Shown here piece by piece: positions 33,278-43,052 of a stretch of 64,000 nucleotides of DNA. The notes under the pieces were generated by a model that worked only from the letters and a program-made list of their open reading frames with translations, was not told the origin of the DNA and made no database searches. The position numbers and the translations under genes were made by a program. Positions within the stretch are counted from its first letter, which is position 1. Each line of letters starts with the position of its first letter. The stretch is from Paenibacillus sp. LHD-38 (GTDB taxonomy: Bacteria; Bacillota; Bacilli; Paenibacillales; Paenibacillaceae), in NCBI RefSeq assembly GCF_031157315.1, contig NZ_JAVIFU010000036.1, forward strand, positions 1-64,000, given 5' to 3'.

Positions 33278-34813
33278 ATGGGCACAGATTACGTGCTGCA
33301 TATGAGAGGAATAAGTAAATCGTTTCCTGGCGTTAAGGCGCTGTCGAATGTTGATTTTGGACTGAGGAAGGGTGAGATTCATGCCCTGATGGGAGAAAAC
33401 GGTGCCGGGAAATCAACATTAATTAAAGTCGCGACCGGCGTACACAAGTGGGATTCAGGAGAGGTAAAACTGGCTGGCAGGCCAATCTCGCCCAAGTCTC
33501 CGCTTGAAGCACAGCAGCTTGGGATCAGTACGGTGTATCAAGAGGTTAATTTATGCGCCAATCTAAGCGTTGCGGAAAATATTTATATCGGACGTCACCC
33601 GCGAAAACGGGGATTAATCGATTGGGACAAAATGTACCAAGAGAGCGAGCGGCTGCTGGAGCGGCTTGACCTTGCCATTGATGTGAAGCAGCCCTTATCG
33701 CATTACTCGGTTGCCATTCAGCAAATGGTAGCCATTGCAAGAGCGGTTGATATTTCAAACGGCATTCTTATTTTGGATGAGCCGACCTCAAGCCTTGATG
33801 CAAATGAAGTGAAGCAGTTGTTCAAGGTCATGCGCAAACTGAAGCAAGAGGGGATGGGTATCGTATTTGTAACCCATTTTCTCGATCAGGTATATGAGGT
33901 GACTGACAGAATAACCGTGCTTCGGAACGGTACGCTCGTTGGAGAGTACGTGACGAAGGATTTATCCAAAACAGAGCTGGTGTCGCATATGATTGGACGC
34001 GAATGGTGCACCGAGGAAGCCGCTGGAAAACGAGCAGTGGAACGCATAGCCGGCGAAAACTTCCTAAAGGCCAGCTCGCTTGGCAAACGCGGCAGCATCA
34101 ATCCGATTGATCTTCAAATCGGCAAAGGCGAGGTGCTGGGGCTTGCAGGGCTTCTTGGCTCGGGCAGAACCGAAATCGCAAAGCTGATTTTTGGCATCGA
34201 CAAAGCGGATGAAGGCACACTGACCATTGACGGTGAGCATATTTCGTCGATGTTCCCTCAGAAGGCAATTCAGAAAGGGCTCGGCTTCACGCCGGAGGAC
34301 CGCAAGGTTGCCGGGATCGTAGGAGAGCTGACCATCCGTGAGAATATCGTATTAGCGCTGCAAGCGCGCAAGGGACTGTTCTCGTTCATTCCGCTGCGCA
34401 AGCAAAAGGAAATCGCGAATAAGTATATCGAGCTGCTCAAGATAAAGACCCCAAGCGCAGAGCAGAAGATTGAAAATCTGAGCGGCGGCAATCAGCAAAA
34501 GGTGATTTTGGCGAGATGGCTTGCGACACAGCCAAAGCTGCTCATTCTGGACGAGCCGACGCGCGGCATTGATGTTGGCTCGAAGATGGAAATACGCAAG
34601 CTTATTCTCGAGTTAGCGGCTACCGGCATTTCCATTCTTATTATTTCCGCAGAACTCGAGGAAATCGTGCAATGCTGCAATCGAATCGTCGTACTGCGGG
34701 ACCGTATTAAGATCGGCGAGGTTACGGGTGCGAATATGCGCGAGAATGTCATCATGGAAATGATTGCGAAAGGAGCGGAAATGTATGGCGGGTCTGACGG
34801 GATTGGCGCTTAA
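33278..34813 (+). CDS. ytfR: Furanose/sugar ABC transporter ATP-binding protein (YtfR-like)
   Basis: 511 residues with two fused ATPase domains: GENGAGKST near residue 37 and DEPTSSLDA in the first, and GLLGSGRTE, LSGGNQQKV and DEPTRGIDVG in the second. With two permeases and a YtfQ-like binding protein it forms the E. coli YtfQRT-YjfF type importer, which takes galactofuranose and arabinofuranose. The order here (ATPase, permease, permease, binding protein) differs from E. coli. The gene overlaps the next permease by 29 bp. An AraM-type gene in the same cluster favours an arabinose-related ligand (inference). Confidence 0.88.
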   Translation: MGTDYVLHMRGISKSFPGVKALSNVDFGLRKGEIHALMGENGAGKSTLIKVATGVHKWDSGEVKLAGRPISPKSPLEAQQLGISTVYQEVNLCANLSVAENIYIGRHPRKRGLIDWDKMYQESERLLERLDLAIDVKQPLSHYSVAIQQMVAIARAVDISNGILILDEPTSSLDANEVKQLFKVMRKLKQEGMGIVFVTHFLDQVYEVTDRITVLRNGTLVGEYVTKDLSKTELVSHMIGREWCTEEAAGKRAVERIAGENFLKASSLGKRGSINPIDLQIGKGEVLGLAGLLGSGRTEIAKLIFGIDKADEGTLTIDGEHISSMFPQKAIQKGLGFTPEDRKVAGIVGELTIRENIVLALQARKGLFSFIPLRKQKEIANKYIELLKIKTPSAEQKIENLSGGNQQKVILARWLATQPKLLILDEPTRGIDVGSKMEIRKLILELAATGISILIISAELEEIVQCCNRIVVLRDRIKIGEVTGANMRENVIMEMIAKGAEMYGGSDGIGA

Positions 34814-35795
34814 TTTAGGCAAGCAGAAAATCATTTGGCCGATCCTTGCGATCGTTGTTTTATTTTTGTTTAACTTGATAGTCATTCCTGATTTTTTCAG
34901 GATGGAATGGAAGGACGGCCATTTATTCGGTAATCTCATCGATATTTTGAAGAACGGTTCACCGCTCATCATCATCGCGATTGGGATGACCTTAGTTATT
35001 GCGAAAGAGGGCATCGATATATCGGTCGGTTCGGTGCTAGCCATTTCGGGGGCTATCGCGGTATTTATGCTCGATGGGTATCCGCTCTGGCTTGTTGTTC
35101 TGGTTGGTATCGGCGCTGGTTTAATATGCGGTTTATGGAACGGCATGCTGGTGGCTATTCTTGGTATTCAGCCAATGGTTGCTACCTTGATCCTATTGAC
35201 GATAGGACGCGGGATCGCTCAGCTTATTACGGGAGGGCAGGTACTTACGACGAGCGACAAAGCCTTCCAGTTCATCGGGAAAGGGCATTTGCTTGGTCTT
35301 CCGTTCCCGCTATTTCTGGCAATGGGCGTGTTCTTAATTGTGTATCTCTTCAAAACGCGTACCGCATTCGGATTATTTCTCGAGGCGGCAGGCGGCAACA
35401 AAACAGCAAGCAGCTATGCGGGTATTCGTCCGAAGGTAATCTTTATGACGGCGTATACCATTACCGGAGTTTGCGCCGGGATCGCGGGCATTATCATTAG
35501 CGCTAACGTAGCGAGTGCTGATGCGAACAATGCGGGATTATGGATAGAACTTGATGCCATTTTGGCAGTCGTAATCGGCGGGACGTCGATGCGCGGCGGA
35601 CGCTTTTATCTAGGCGGAACAATCGTCGGCGCCTTGTTTATCCAAAGTTTGACAACTACGATTTATTCCTTGGGCGTTGAGCCTTCCAGTATTTTACTCG
35701 TGAAGGCCGTTGTTGTCATTATCGTATGTTTGATTCAATCCGACATGTTCAGACAATCATTTAAATTGGCGAAAAAGAAGGTGGCAGCACAATGA
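34785..35795 (+). CDS. ytfT: Sugar ABC transporter permease (YtfT-like)
   Basis: 336 residues with about nine membrane segments of the BPD_transp_2 class. Typical segments are AIGMTLVIAKEGIDISVGSV and the C-terminal AVVIGGTSMRGGRFYLGGT. The ATG at 34785 is preceded by AGGAG and lies inside the end of the ATPase gene, indicating translational coupling. The stop overlaps the next permease gene (ATGA). Confidence 0.86.
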   Translation: MAGLTGLALNLGKQKIIWPILAIVVLFLFNLIVIPDFFRMEWKDGHLFGNLIDILKNGSPLIIIAIGMTLVIAKEGIDISVGSVLAISGAIAVFMLDGYPLWLVVLVGIGAGLICGLWNGMLVAILGIQPMVATLILLTIGRGIAQLITGGQVLTTSDKAFQFIGKGHLLGLPFPLFLAMGVFLIVYLFKTRTAFGLFLEAAGGNKTASSYAGIRPKVIFMTAYTITGVCAGIAGIIISANVASADANNAGLWIELDAILAVVIGGTSMRGGRFYLGGTIVGALFIQSLTTTIYSLGVEPSSILLVKAVVVIIVCLIQSDMFRQSFKLAKKKVAAQ

Positions 35796-36820
35796 AACAG
35801 GTATCTCTAAAAATCAGTCACAACAACATTATCGTTTTGGCGACGCTGCTGCTCTTATTCATTTTGTACGGATCAGGGGCTGCCCTTTACACTGGTTTTT
35901 TCTCGATGCAGGTGTTCTTAAATCTTTTTATTGATAATGCCTATCTGATCATCGTCGCAACGGGAATGGCTTTTGTCATTATAAAAGGTGGCATCGATTT
36001 ATCCGTAGCATCGGTTGTGGCGCTCATCAGCATGGTTTCCGCCGGGTTGTTCGAGCAGGGAGCGAACGCGTTGGTCGTAACGATCGTTGCGTTGTTAATC
36101 GGCACGCTGTTTGGCGCAGGCCAAGGCTATTTGATCCAGCGGTTTCAGCTTCACCCCTGGATCGTAACGCTTGCGGGCATGTTTCTTGCCAGGGGGATCA
36201 GCTTTCTGATCAGCACGGAGAGTATCGTCATCAGCAATCCGACCTACGTTAAGCTGTCCCAGTACAAGATTCATTTGTGGGGCGATAACTTTATTACGAT
36301 TAGTGTCCTCGTTGCTGCAGCTGTGGTCATAGCCGCTATATTGATCGGCCGTTATTCCTCCTTCGGAAGAGCGGTCTACGCCATTGGCGGCAGTGAAAAA
36401 TCATCGGTATTAATGGGATTGCCCGTTGCGAAAACTACGATTCTCGTTTATACCTTAAGCGGCTTGTTCTCGGCGATCGGCGGCGTTGTGTTCACGCTCT
36501 ATATGCTGTCCGGTTATTCGCTTCATCTGATGGGAATGGAAATGGATGCGATTGCGGCATGCGTGATCGGCGGAATTTTATTAACAGGCGGCTTCGGTTA
36601 TATGGTTGGGCCGACACTAGGGGTGCTGTGCACGGGCATCATTCAAACAATTATTATGTTTCAAGGAACGTTAAGCTCCTGGTGGACGAAGATTACTATT
36701 GGATTTTTATTATTTCTTTTCATGGCATTTCAACGAATTATTGTGATGAGAAAAGAAAAAAGTGCATTGCCATCTTCCAAAAATAAACCGAAATTTGAAA
36801 ATAAAGTCGTTAATTTGTAA
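35792..36820 (+). CDS. yjfF: Sugar ABC transporter permease (YjfF-like)
   Basis: 342 residues, second permease of the heterodimer. IVATGMAFVIIKGGIDLSVAS and AIAACVIGGILLTGGFGYM are the family blocks. Two distinct permeases are characteristic of the YtfT/YjfF importer and not of the homodimeric ribose type. A basic C-terminal tail ends the protein. Coupled to the preceding gene by a 4-bp overlap. Confidence 0.86.
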   Translation: MKQVSLKISHNNIIVLATLLLLFILYGSGAALYTGFFSMQVFLNLFIDNAYLIIVATGMAFVIIKGGIDLSVASVVALISMVSAGLFEQGANALVVTIVALLIGTLFGAGQGYLIQRFQLHPWIVTLAGMFLARGISFLISTESIVISNPTYVKLSQYKIHLWGDNFITISVLVAAAVVIAAILIGRYSSFGRAVYAIGGSEKSSVLMGLPVAKTTILVYTLSGLFSAIGGVVFTLYMLSGYSLHLMGMEMDAIAACVIGGILLTGGFGYMVGPTLGVLCTGIIQTIIMFQGTLSSWWTKITIGFLLFLFMAFQRIIVMRKEKSALPSSKNKPKFENKVVNL

Positions 36821-36890
36821 ATACAGACCGATTGTAAAATTTGTATATTAAATGTGTAGCCATTACAAGTTCGAAAGGGAGGAAGTAAGG

Positions 36891-37943
36891 ATGAACAGAA
36901 AGAAACCGTTTTTCATGACCATGCTTGCTACAATTATGCTGGTAGGTTTAATCGCTGGCTGTGGCAACAACAGCAACAATGGGGGTAACAAACCGGCAAG
37001 CGGAAATGCGACAAACGAGCCGAAAACAGAAAATGCGGCTACGGAGGCACCACCTGCAGCTGATAAGAAGCTTGTTGTCGGCTTTGCCCAAATCGGAGCT
37101 GAAAGCGGCTGGCGCGATGCGGAAACGGATTCGGTTAAAGCAACATTTGGCGAGGATCCTGGCTTTGAACTAAAGTTTTCTGATGCGCAGCAAAAACAAG
37201 AAAACCAAATTAAAGCCATTCGTACCTTCATCGCTCAGAAAGTAGACGCAATCGGGCTTGCGCCTGTTGTAGAATCAGGCTGGGAAACGGTTTTGAAGGA
37301 AGCGAAGGATGCCAACATCCCGGTATTCTTGCTGGACCGCGGCATTACGAAAGGTAACGAAGATCTGTATGTATCCTTCATCGGCTCTGACTTTATCCTA
37401 GAAGGTCAAAATGCTGCAAAATGGATGATCGAGGAATTCGGCACAGGCGCACAAGTGAACATCGTTCAGCTTGAAGGTACTGTTGGAGCAAGCGCAGCGA
37501 ATGACCGTAAAAAAGGCTTTGAGGATGCAATCGCTGGCGAAGCCGGTTACAAAATCGTTTATTCCCAAACAGGTGAATTTACCCGTGCCAAAGGCAAAGA
37601 GGTTATGGAAGCTTATCTGAAAAAGGATAAAAACATCCAAGTCGTATACGCTCACAATGACGATATGGCACTAGGCGCTATTCAAGCGATTGAAGAAGCA
37701 GGCTTGAAACCAGGCACTGATATTAAAATCATCGGCGTAGACGGAATCAAAGCCGCTTTCGAAGCAATTGCAGAAGGAAAAATGAATGTTACTGTTGAAT
37801 GTAATCCATTGCTCGGACCACAATTGAAGCAAGCGATCCTTGATTACAAAGCGGGCGCCACACTTGAAAAATGGATCAAATCCGATGAGGATGTATATTT
37901 TGGCCAAAAAGCAATTGATGCTTTGCCTAATCGCAAATATTAA
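36891..37943 (+). CDS. ytfQ: Galactofuranose/arabinofuranose-type ABC substrate-binding lipoprotein (YtfQ-like)
   Basis: 350-residue lipoprotein. The signal peptide ends with lipobox IAGC at Cys24, followed by an Asn/Gly/Ala-rich tether. The binding domain follows E. coli YtfQ closely: GFAQIGAESGWR, QQKQENQIKAIR, APVVESGWE, LLDRGI, QLEGTVGASAANDRKKGF and YAHNDDMALGAI, all in order. I chose ATG at 36891, preceded by GGGAGG. The second half of the sensor protein encoded at 41070 shares most of these motifs. A terminator follows. Confidence 0.88.
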   Translation: MNRKKPFFMTMLATIMLVGLIAGCGNNSNNGGNKPASGNATNEPKTENAATEAPPAADKKLVVGFAQIGAESGWRDAETDSVKATFGEDPGFELKFSDAQQKQENQIKAIRTFIAQKVDAIGLAPVVESGWETVLKEAKDANIPVFLLDRGITKGNEDLYVSFIGSDFILEGQNAAKWMIEEFGTGAQVNIVQLEGTVGASAANDRKKGFEDAIAGEAGYKIVYSQTGEFTRAKGKEVMEAYLKKDKNIQVVYAHNDDMALGAIQAIEEAGLKPGTDIKIIGVDGIKAAFEAIAEGKMNVTVECNPLLGPQLKQAILDYKAGATLEKWIKSDEDVYFGQKAIDALPNRKY

Positions 37944-37969
37944 TTTATAAGTTAATGGAAAAGTAAGGT

Positions 37970-38019
37970 AAAAAACGAAACTACTTAAGAGAAATTTCTC
38001 TTTTGTAGTTTCGTTTTTT
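37970..38019 (+). terminator. Terminator after the YtfQ-like gene
   Basis: AAAAACGAAACTAC (37971-37984) pairs with GTAGTTTCGTTTTT (38005-38018) with an inner AGAGAAATTTCTCT extension, then TTTT. It separates the transporter from the sensor genes. Confidence 0.85.
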
Positions 38020-38064
38020 GGATTAATATATAATATAGAACATTATTTTATAAGGACGGATTAG

Positions 38065-39837
38065 ATGTCTATGCTAAGCGGTTTATTTGCGAATAGAAGT
38101 ATCCGTTTCAAGCTTTTGTTTTATTTCGTCATCATTACTTTATTTTCAATTTTGGCGCTCAGCTTTTTGGGCAGCACGCTGTATAAGAATGCCATCGAAG
38201 AGGAAACGAATGCACACACGGTGCAGATGATGAATCAGGTTAAAAATCATATCGAAGTATACATACAAGAAATGGACAACATTATTTATTACCTGTCGCA
38301 GGATACGTCGGTCATTCAGTTTATGAGGTGGTCCAATACGGATTCCGTTCATCTCAATAGCTTGGAAGCCAAGGTGCGGAAGATTCAGGGGGTATATATT
38401 GAGAAGCATGTTGAAATCGCGGGAGCGATGATTGTAAGCGGTAACAACCAATTCGCCAGCAGCGGATTGGAGCAAATAACTAGAGATCCCATGACGGAGG
38501 AGCAGTGGTATAAGAAAGCGGTAATTCAACCGGACCATATTCATCTGTACAGCCACCCGATCGGCAGAAATATTAGAGCAGCGCAAAATTTAAGCGCCGA
38601 TCAGGTATTATCGTTCGTTAGAGCCGTGAAGGATCCGGTGACCGGCAAAGTGCTTGGGGTTATTTTGATCGATATGAAGTTAGACATCATTCAGGATATC
38701 GTCGAATCCGCTTCGCTTGGCAAGAGCGGCTTTATCTTTATTATGGATGAAAATGGCGGGGTCGTTTATTCGCCTGTTAACAAGGTCGTATACCGCATAT
38801 CAGGAAAATGGTTGGAAGGACGCTCGGGCAAAGTTTTCCGCTATATCGATAATCTGGAATACCAGATGGTCTATAATACTTTTCCTGAATTTGATTGGCG
38901 CATTGTCGGTGTATTCCCGCTGAAGGAATCACTGCAGGTCGTTGCCGATATTCAATTTTATACGGTTATTATTGCGCTTGTTACCTTGCTTCTTGCCTTT
39001 TTGGCTTCCTTATACTTTACGAATTCAATCGTTCGCCCCCTTGGCAAGCTGCGCAGTTTAATGAAAAAAGTGGAAGAGGGCGAGCTGCATCTGCGTTTTC
39101 CGAGCAAGACCAAAGATGAAATCGGGCAGCTGGGCAACAGCTTTAATAATATGGTGCAGGAAATCGACAATTTGATTCATCTGGTTTATTTGGAGCAAAA
39201 GGAAAAACGCGAGGCGGAGCTGAAAATTTTACAAGCGCAAATTAAGCCTCATTTCCTCTACAATACGCTGGATACGATACAGTGGATGGCACAGGACCGT
39301 GATGCGGACGATATCGTTGATATTGTCGTTGCACTCACTCATTTGTTTCGAATCAGTCTCAGCAAGGGCCGGGAGGTCATTCCGCTCAGCGATGAGATGC
39401 AGCATGTCGAGAGCTATCTGATCATTCAAATGGCCAGATATGAGGATAAACTGTCTTATCATATCGATATTCCGAAGGAGCTGGAGTCGCAAAACGTACT
39501 TAAAATTATTTTGCAGCCGCTTGTCGAGAATGCGATTTATCATGGCATCAAGGCGAAGCTTGGTGTAGGAAAAATTCAGATTTCAGGCTACAAGGAAGAC
39601 AATAAGCTTGTGCTCGTTGTCGCGGATGACGGGATCGGCTTCGAGTCCGAAAGGTTGACCCAGATGAATGAATCATTCCATGCCATCAGGCAGAGCAGCG
39701 AGGATCGCGGCTATGGCTTATATAACGTAAACGAGAGAATTAAGCTATCGCATGGGTCTGGTTACGGCCTTACGATCGAGAGCGAACGGGGACTGGGATC
39801 AAAAATCATTGTTAGACTTCCATTAATGCTTGGATAA
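38065..39837 (+). CDS. YesM-type sensor histidine kinase with extracellular Cache-like domain
   Basis: 590 residues: TM1 (about 12-36), a large extracytoplasmic dCache-like region (about 37-295), TM2 (about 298-316), HAMP (to about 370), a His_kinase box with QIKPHFLYNT (His396 the likely phosphoacceptor), and HATPase_c with VENAIYHGI and ADDGIGF. Start ATG at 38065 after AAGGACGG. It forms a two-component pair with the regulator 6 bp downstream. The binding-protein fusion encoded two genes later probably feeds it ligand information (inference from context). Confidence 0.87.
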   Translation: MSMLSGLFANRSIRFKLLFYFVIITLFSILALSFLGSTLYKNAIEEETNAHTVQMMNQVKNHIEVYIQEMDNIIYYLSQDTSVIQFMRWSNTDSVHLNSLEAKVRKIQGVYIEKHVEIAGAMIVSGNNQFASSGLEQITRDPMTEEQWYKKAVIQPDHIHLYSHPIGRNIRAAQNLSADQVLSFVRAVKDPVTGKVLGVILIDMKLDIIQDIVESASLGKSGFIFIMDENGGVVYSPVNKVVYRISGKWLEGRSGKVFRYIDNLEYQMVYNTFPEFDWRIVGVFPLKESLQVVADIQFYTVIIALVTLLLAFLASLYFTNSIVRPLGKLRSLMKKVEEGELHLRFPSKTKDEIGQLGNSFNNMVQEIDNLIHLVYLEQKEKREAELKILQAQIKPHFLYNTLDTIQWMAQDRDADDIVDIVVALTHLFRISLSKGREVIPLSDEMQHVESYLIIQMARYEDKLSYHIDIPKELESQNVLKIILQPLVENAIYHGIKAKLGVGKIQISGYKEDNKLVLVVADDGIGFESERLTQMNESFHAIRQSSEDRGYGLYNVNERIKLSHGSGYGLTIESERGLGSKIIVRLPLMLG

Positions 39838-39861
39838 CTTTGAATGGCGGGTGGTAATAAC

Positions 39862-41073
39862 ATGTGGAAGCTGCTTATAGCAGATGATGAGCCAAAGATA
39901 CGAAGAGGGCTCGCAAAGGTACTGCCTTGGGATGAACTTGGTATCGAGCTTGTTGGCGAAGCCGAGAACGGTTTAGAAGCGCTTGAGCTCGCAGCAGAAC
40001 GAAAGCCGGATATTCTGTTCGTCGATATTTGCATGCCATTCGTCGACGGACTAGAGTTCATCGAGAGACTGCGGCAAACGTTGGAACGTTGCATCGTCAT
40101 TGTCATCTCGGGACATGATGAATTCCGGTATGCGCAGCAGGCGGTAAAGCTTCATGTCTTTGAGTATATGCTTAAGCCTGTCGTGAAGGCCAAGCTGGAA
40201 AGCGTCGTTCGGAAAGCGATCGGCGAGCTCGAGCAAGAACGGGATAAGGAGCGGAAAATGGTATGGATGGACCAGCAGCTCAAAACAAATTCCATCGCCA
40301 TTCGAGATACGTTTTTACTAAAATGGCTGGATGGCATCGTAGCTCCGGAGGAAATTCATAATCAAACAACATTTTTAAAGCTAGGCTGGACAGGGGCTGT
40401 CGGAATGATTGCGTTTAAGGTCATTCAGAACGTGGAATCCGGCAAATCTATGCGTGTATGGGACCGGGATTTGCTAGAGTTTGCGTTAAAAAATATAACG
40501 GAGGACCTGCTCGCAGCCGAAGGGGCAAGGAGTCACGTGGTTCTCAATGATAAGAAAGGCCATATTATCGTGCTGGGCCGTATTGATAACTATTCAGAAT
40601 GGCTGCTGCTCGGTACGAAGATTCAAGACAAGATGGAGTCGCTGCTGGAGAAGACCATTATCGTTGAGCAGCAGGCAGTAGAATCAGTCGAGGAGCTACC
40701 TAGTTTGCACCGAACCTTGATGAGGGAGCTCAGCAATAAAGGAAGCCTGTCGCCAATCGTTATTTTGACCAAAAAATTTATTGACCGGAACTATGGCATG
40801 CCAACGCTAACGCTCGGGGATGTTGCAGAGGGCGTGCAGGTTAGCCCTACTTATCTAAGCAAGCAGCTTAAGCGTGAGCTTGGCCTATCATTTATTGATT
40901 ATTTGACGGAGGTGCGAATTCGCAAAGCGATACAGCTTATGAGCGATCCGTTGTATAAGGTTTACGAAATTGCGGAGAAGGTTGGGTACAGCAGCCAGCA
41001 TTATTTTAGCAGCGCCTTTAAGAAGGTGACCGGAACCTCTCCAATGGTTTACAAGAAGGGAATACGGTCATGA
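39862..41073 (+). CDS. YesN-type response regulator with AraC DNA-binding domain
   Basis: 403 residues: receiver domain (1-120; Asp8/Asp9, phosphoacceptor Asp55 in ILFVDICMPF, Lys in YMLKPVVK), a linker domain, and a C-terminal AraC helix-turn-helix pair (LGDVAEGVQVSPTYLSKQLKR, IAEKVGYSSQHYFSSAFKK). Unlike the split regulator at 11850 it is intact. I chose ATG at 39862, with GGGTGG 7 nt before; an ATG at 39844 lacks a site. The stop overlaps the start of the next gene. The likely target is the ytfR-ytfQ transporter operon just upstream. Confidence 0.87.
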   Translation: MWKLLIADDEPKIRRGLAKVLPWDELGIELVGEAENGLEALELAAERKPDILFVDICMPFVDGLEFIERLRQTLERCIVIVISGHDEFRYAQQAVKLHVFEYMLKPVVKAKLESVVRKAIGELEQERDKERKMVWMDQQLKTNSIAIRDTFLLKWLDGIVAPEEIHNQTTFLKLGWTGAVGMIAFKVIQNVESGKSMRVWDRDLLEFALKNITEDLLAAEGARSHVVLNDKKGHIIVLGRIDNYSEWLLLGTKIQDKMESLLEKTIIVEQQAVESVEELPSLHRTLMRELSNKGSLSPIVILTKKFIDRNYGMPTLTLGDVAEGVQVSPTYLSKQLKRELGLSFIDYLTEVRIRKAIQLMSDPLYKVYEIAEKVGYSSQHYFSSAFKKVTGTSPMVYKKGIRS

Positions 41074-42956
41074 TCGGAAGGAATGCTTTAAGGATTGTTA
41101 TCCTATTTGCTCAGTTTATTGCCGCGGTTTTTCTCCTGCGCTCCTGTATTCTGAATCCGGAGGGGTCTGGCAAGGATAGCGACATCGGTTACAAGTATTT
41201 GATCGGTGTTTCGCAGCCCAATTTGAGTGAGCCCTGGCGCGTTGCGATGAATGAAGAGATTGAGCAGGAAGTCGGGAAGCACGGAGATATGCGGGTCATC
41301 TTTACCGATGCAGCGCAAAGCAGCGATCAGCAAGCGCAAGATGTAAAGAAGCTGGTGGGCTACGGCATAGATCTGCTTATTATTTCGCTTGATGATCCGG
41401 TCGCGCTAACGCAAACGGTAAGCTCCGTTTACAAGGATATTCCTGTAATTGTGCTCGGACGGGGTGTCGCGGGTTATGATTATACGCTTTACGTCGGCAC
41501 GGATGATGAAATGATCGGCAGAAAAGCAGGCGAATTTGCAAGAGAGACGTTAGGGGCATCCGGCGGAAAAATAGTTGAAATGCAAGGCTTAGCAGGCTCG
41601 CCTACCGTTGAGGAACGAAGCAAGGGTTTCCGTGAAGCGATCGAGGATTCTAAGCTGAGCATTGTTAAGACGATGAATGGGGATTGGCAGCGTGACTTAT
41701 CTGAGGATTTGTTAGTCGGCTGGTTAAAGGACAATCAAGACGTAGATCTAATATTTGCCCAAAACGAGGCTATGGCGCTGGGCGCCTACCGAGCGCTGCA
41801 GAAGCTTGGCTTGAATCATGTCAATATTATCGGCATCGATGGGGTCAACTCCGAGAATGGCAGCCTGCAGCTCGTATCTAAGAACAAGCTGACCGGCACT
41901 TTTACGAGTCCGCCAGGCGGCAAGGAAGCGATACAGTATGCGATTGATATTTTGAATAAGGAAAAGGGCATTCCGAAGAAGGTTATTTTGCGAAGCCAGA
42001 AAATAACAGAAAAATGGGCGGTAAGCAGCGAGCCGCGCATTTCGCCTTTGCCTAATCCTACGCCGGATCAAACGGAAACTCCGCTAGTTTTAGGGTTTGC
42101 GCAGGTAGGGATGGAGAGCGGATGGCGGATCGCGCATACGAAGTCGGTTATTGATGCCGCGAAGGAGGCTGGCGTCGAGCTGCTCTATGAGAATGCTGAA
42201 CAATCGCAGGATAAACAAATTGAACTTATTCGTCAGTTTATTAAGCAGAAGGTTGATGTTATTGCGTTCTCTCCTAAGACGGAGTCCGGCTGGGATGAGG
42301 TGCTGAGCGAGGCAAAGGACGCGGGGATTCCGGTAATTTTGTCGGACCGTGAGGTAAACGTCAGCGATGATACGCTGTGGACCGCATATATCGGATCGGA
42401 TTTTCACGAAGAGGGACGACGCGCGGCAAGATGGCTTATTCAACAGGCAGAAGAAGGAGAAAGCTATCCAATCGTAGAGCTTCAAGGCACGCAGCATTCT
42501 GCTCCAGCTGTCGGGCGCAAGCAAGGGTTTAGGGAGGTTATCCAGACTGATAAAAACTTTACAATGCTGGAGTCGCTGCAGGGGGATTTCACGAAGAAAC
42601 AGGGCAAGGTGCTGATGGCAGACGCATTAAAGCGGCAGGGCTCTAAAATCAAAGTCGTGTATTCCCATAATGACGATATGGCGCTGGGGGCCATTGAGGC
42701 CATAGAAGATTTTGGCCTGCGGCCAGGAAAGGATATTATAATCATTTCCGTTGATGCGACCAAATCAGCGCTTAAAGCGCTCAGCATTGGCAAGCTGAGC
42801 TTTGCAGTAGAGTGCAATGCGCTGCTTGGGCCTCAACTGATGAAAGCCGTGAAGGATTTGTCGGAGGGCAAGGAGCTACCCATGAAGATTATTACGGCTG
42901 AAGGCGTGTTCACGCAAGAATCCGCCAAAACAGCGCTCGCAGGCAGAGAATATTAA
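41070..42956 (+). CDS. Membrane-anchored fusion of two periplasmic sugar-binding domains
   Basis: 628 residues. One N-terminal membrane segment (about 8-25) precedes a first LacI/ribose-type binding domain (about 40-320: LIGVSQPNLSEPWRVAM, YVGTDDEMIG, FAQNEAMALGAY), a Pro/Thr-rich linker (about 321-338) and a second binding domain (about 339-628: GFAQVGMESGWR, ELQGTQHSA, YSHNDDMALGAI, VECNALLGPQ). The second domain closely parallels the YtfQ-like transporter protein at 36891. A cysteine (LLRSC) occurs at the end of the hydrophobic stretch, so lipidation is possible. ATGA overlap with the response regulator ties it to the two-component pair. I infer an extracellular sensor of the imported sugar. 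Tandem fusion of two such domains is unusual. Confidence 0.85.
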   Translation: MIGRNALRIVILFAQFIAAVFLLRSCILNPEGSGKDSDIGYKYLIGVSQPNLSEPWRVAMNEEIEQEVGKHGDMRVIFTDAAQSSDQQAQDVKKLVGYGIDLLIISLDDPVALTQTVSSVYKDIPVIVLGRGVAGYDYTLYVGTDDEMIGRKAGEFARETLGASGGKIVEMQGLAGSPTVEERSKGFREAIEDSKLSIVKTMNGDWQRDLSEDLLVGWLKDNQDVDLIFAQNEAMALGAYRALQKLGLNHVNIIGIDGVNSENGSLQLVSKNKLTGTFTSPPGGKEAIQYAIDILNKEKGIPKKVILRSQKITEKWAVSSEPRISPLPNPTPDQTETPLVLGFAQVGMESGWRIAHTKSVIDAAKEAGVELLYENAEQSQDKQIELIRQFIKQKVDVIAFSPKTESGWDEVLSEAKDAGIPVILSDREVNVSDDTLWTAYIGSDFHEEGRRAARWLIQQAEEGESYPIVELQGTQHSAPAVGRKQGFREVIQTDKNFTMLESLQGDFTKKQGKVLMADALKRQGSKIKVVYSHNDDMALGAIEAIEDFGLRPGKDIIIISVDATKSALKALSIGKLSFAVECNALLGPQLMKAVKDLSEGKELPMKIITAEGVFTQESAKTALAGREY

Positions 42957-43052
42957 TGGAGAGGACTTTGGCAAAGCCCCTCGCATAGGTTGACAAGCTG
43001 AGCATCGCAAGAGCAGAATAAAGCGATACCCCTAAGGAAAAGAGGCGTTGCG

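Noticed and set aside
42957..43052. Possible riboswitch before araM
   Set aside because: No known aptamer core (TPP, SAM, lysine, glycine and similar) could be recognised, and the stretch is only 96 nt.
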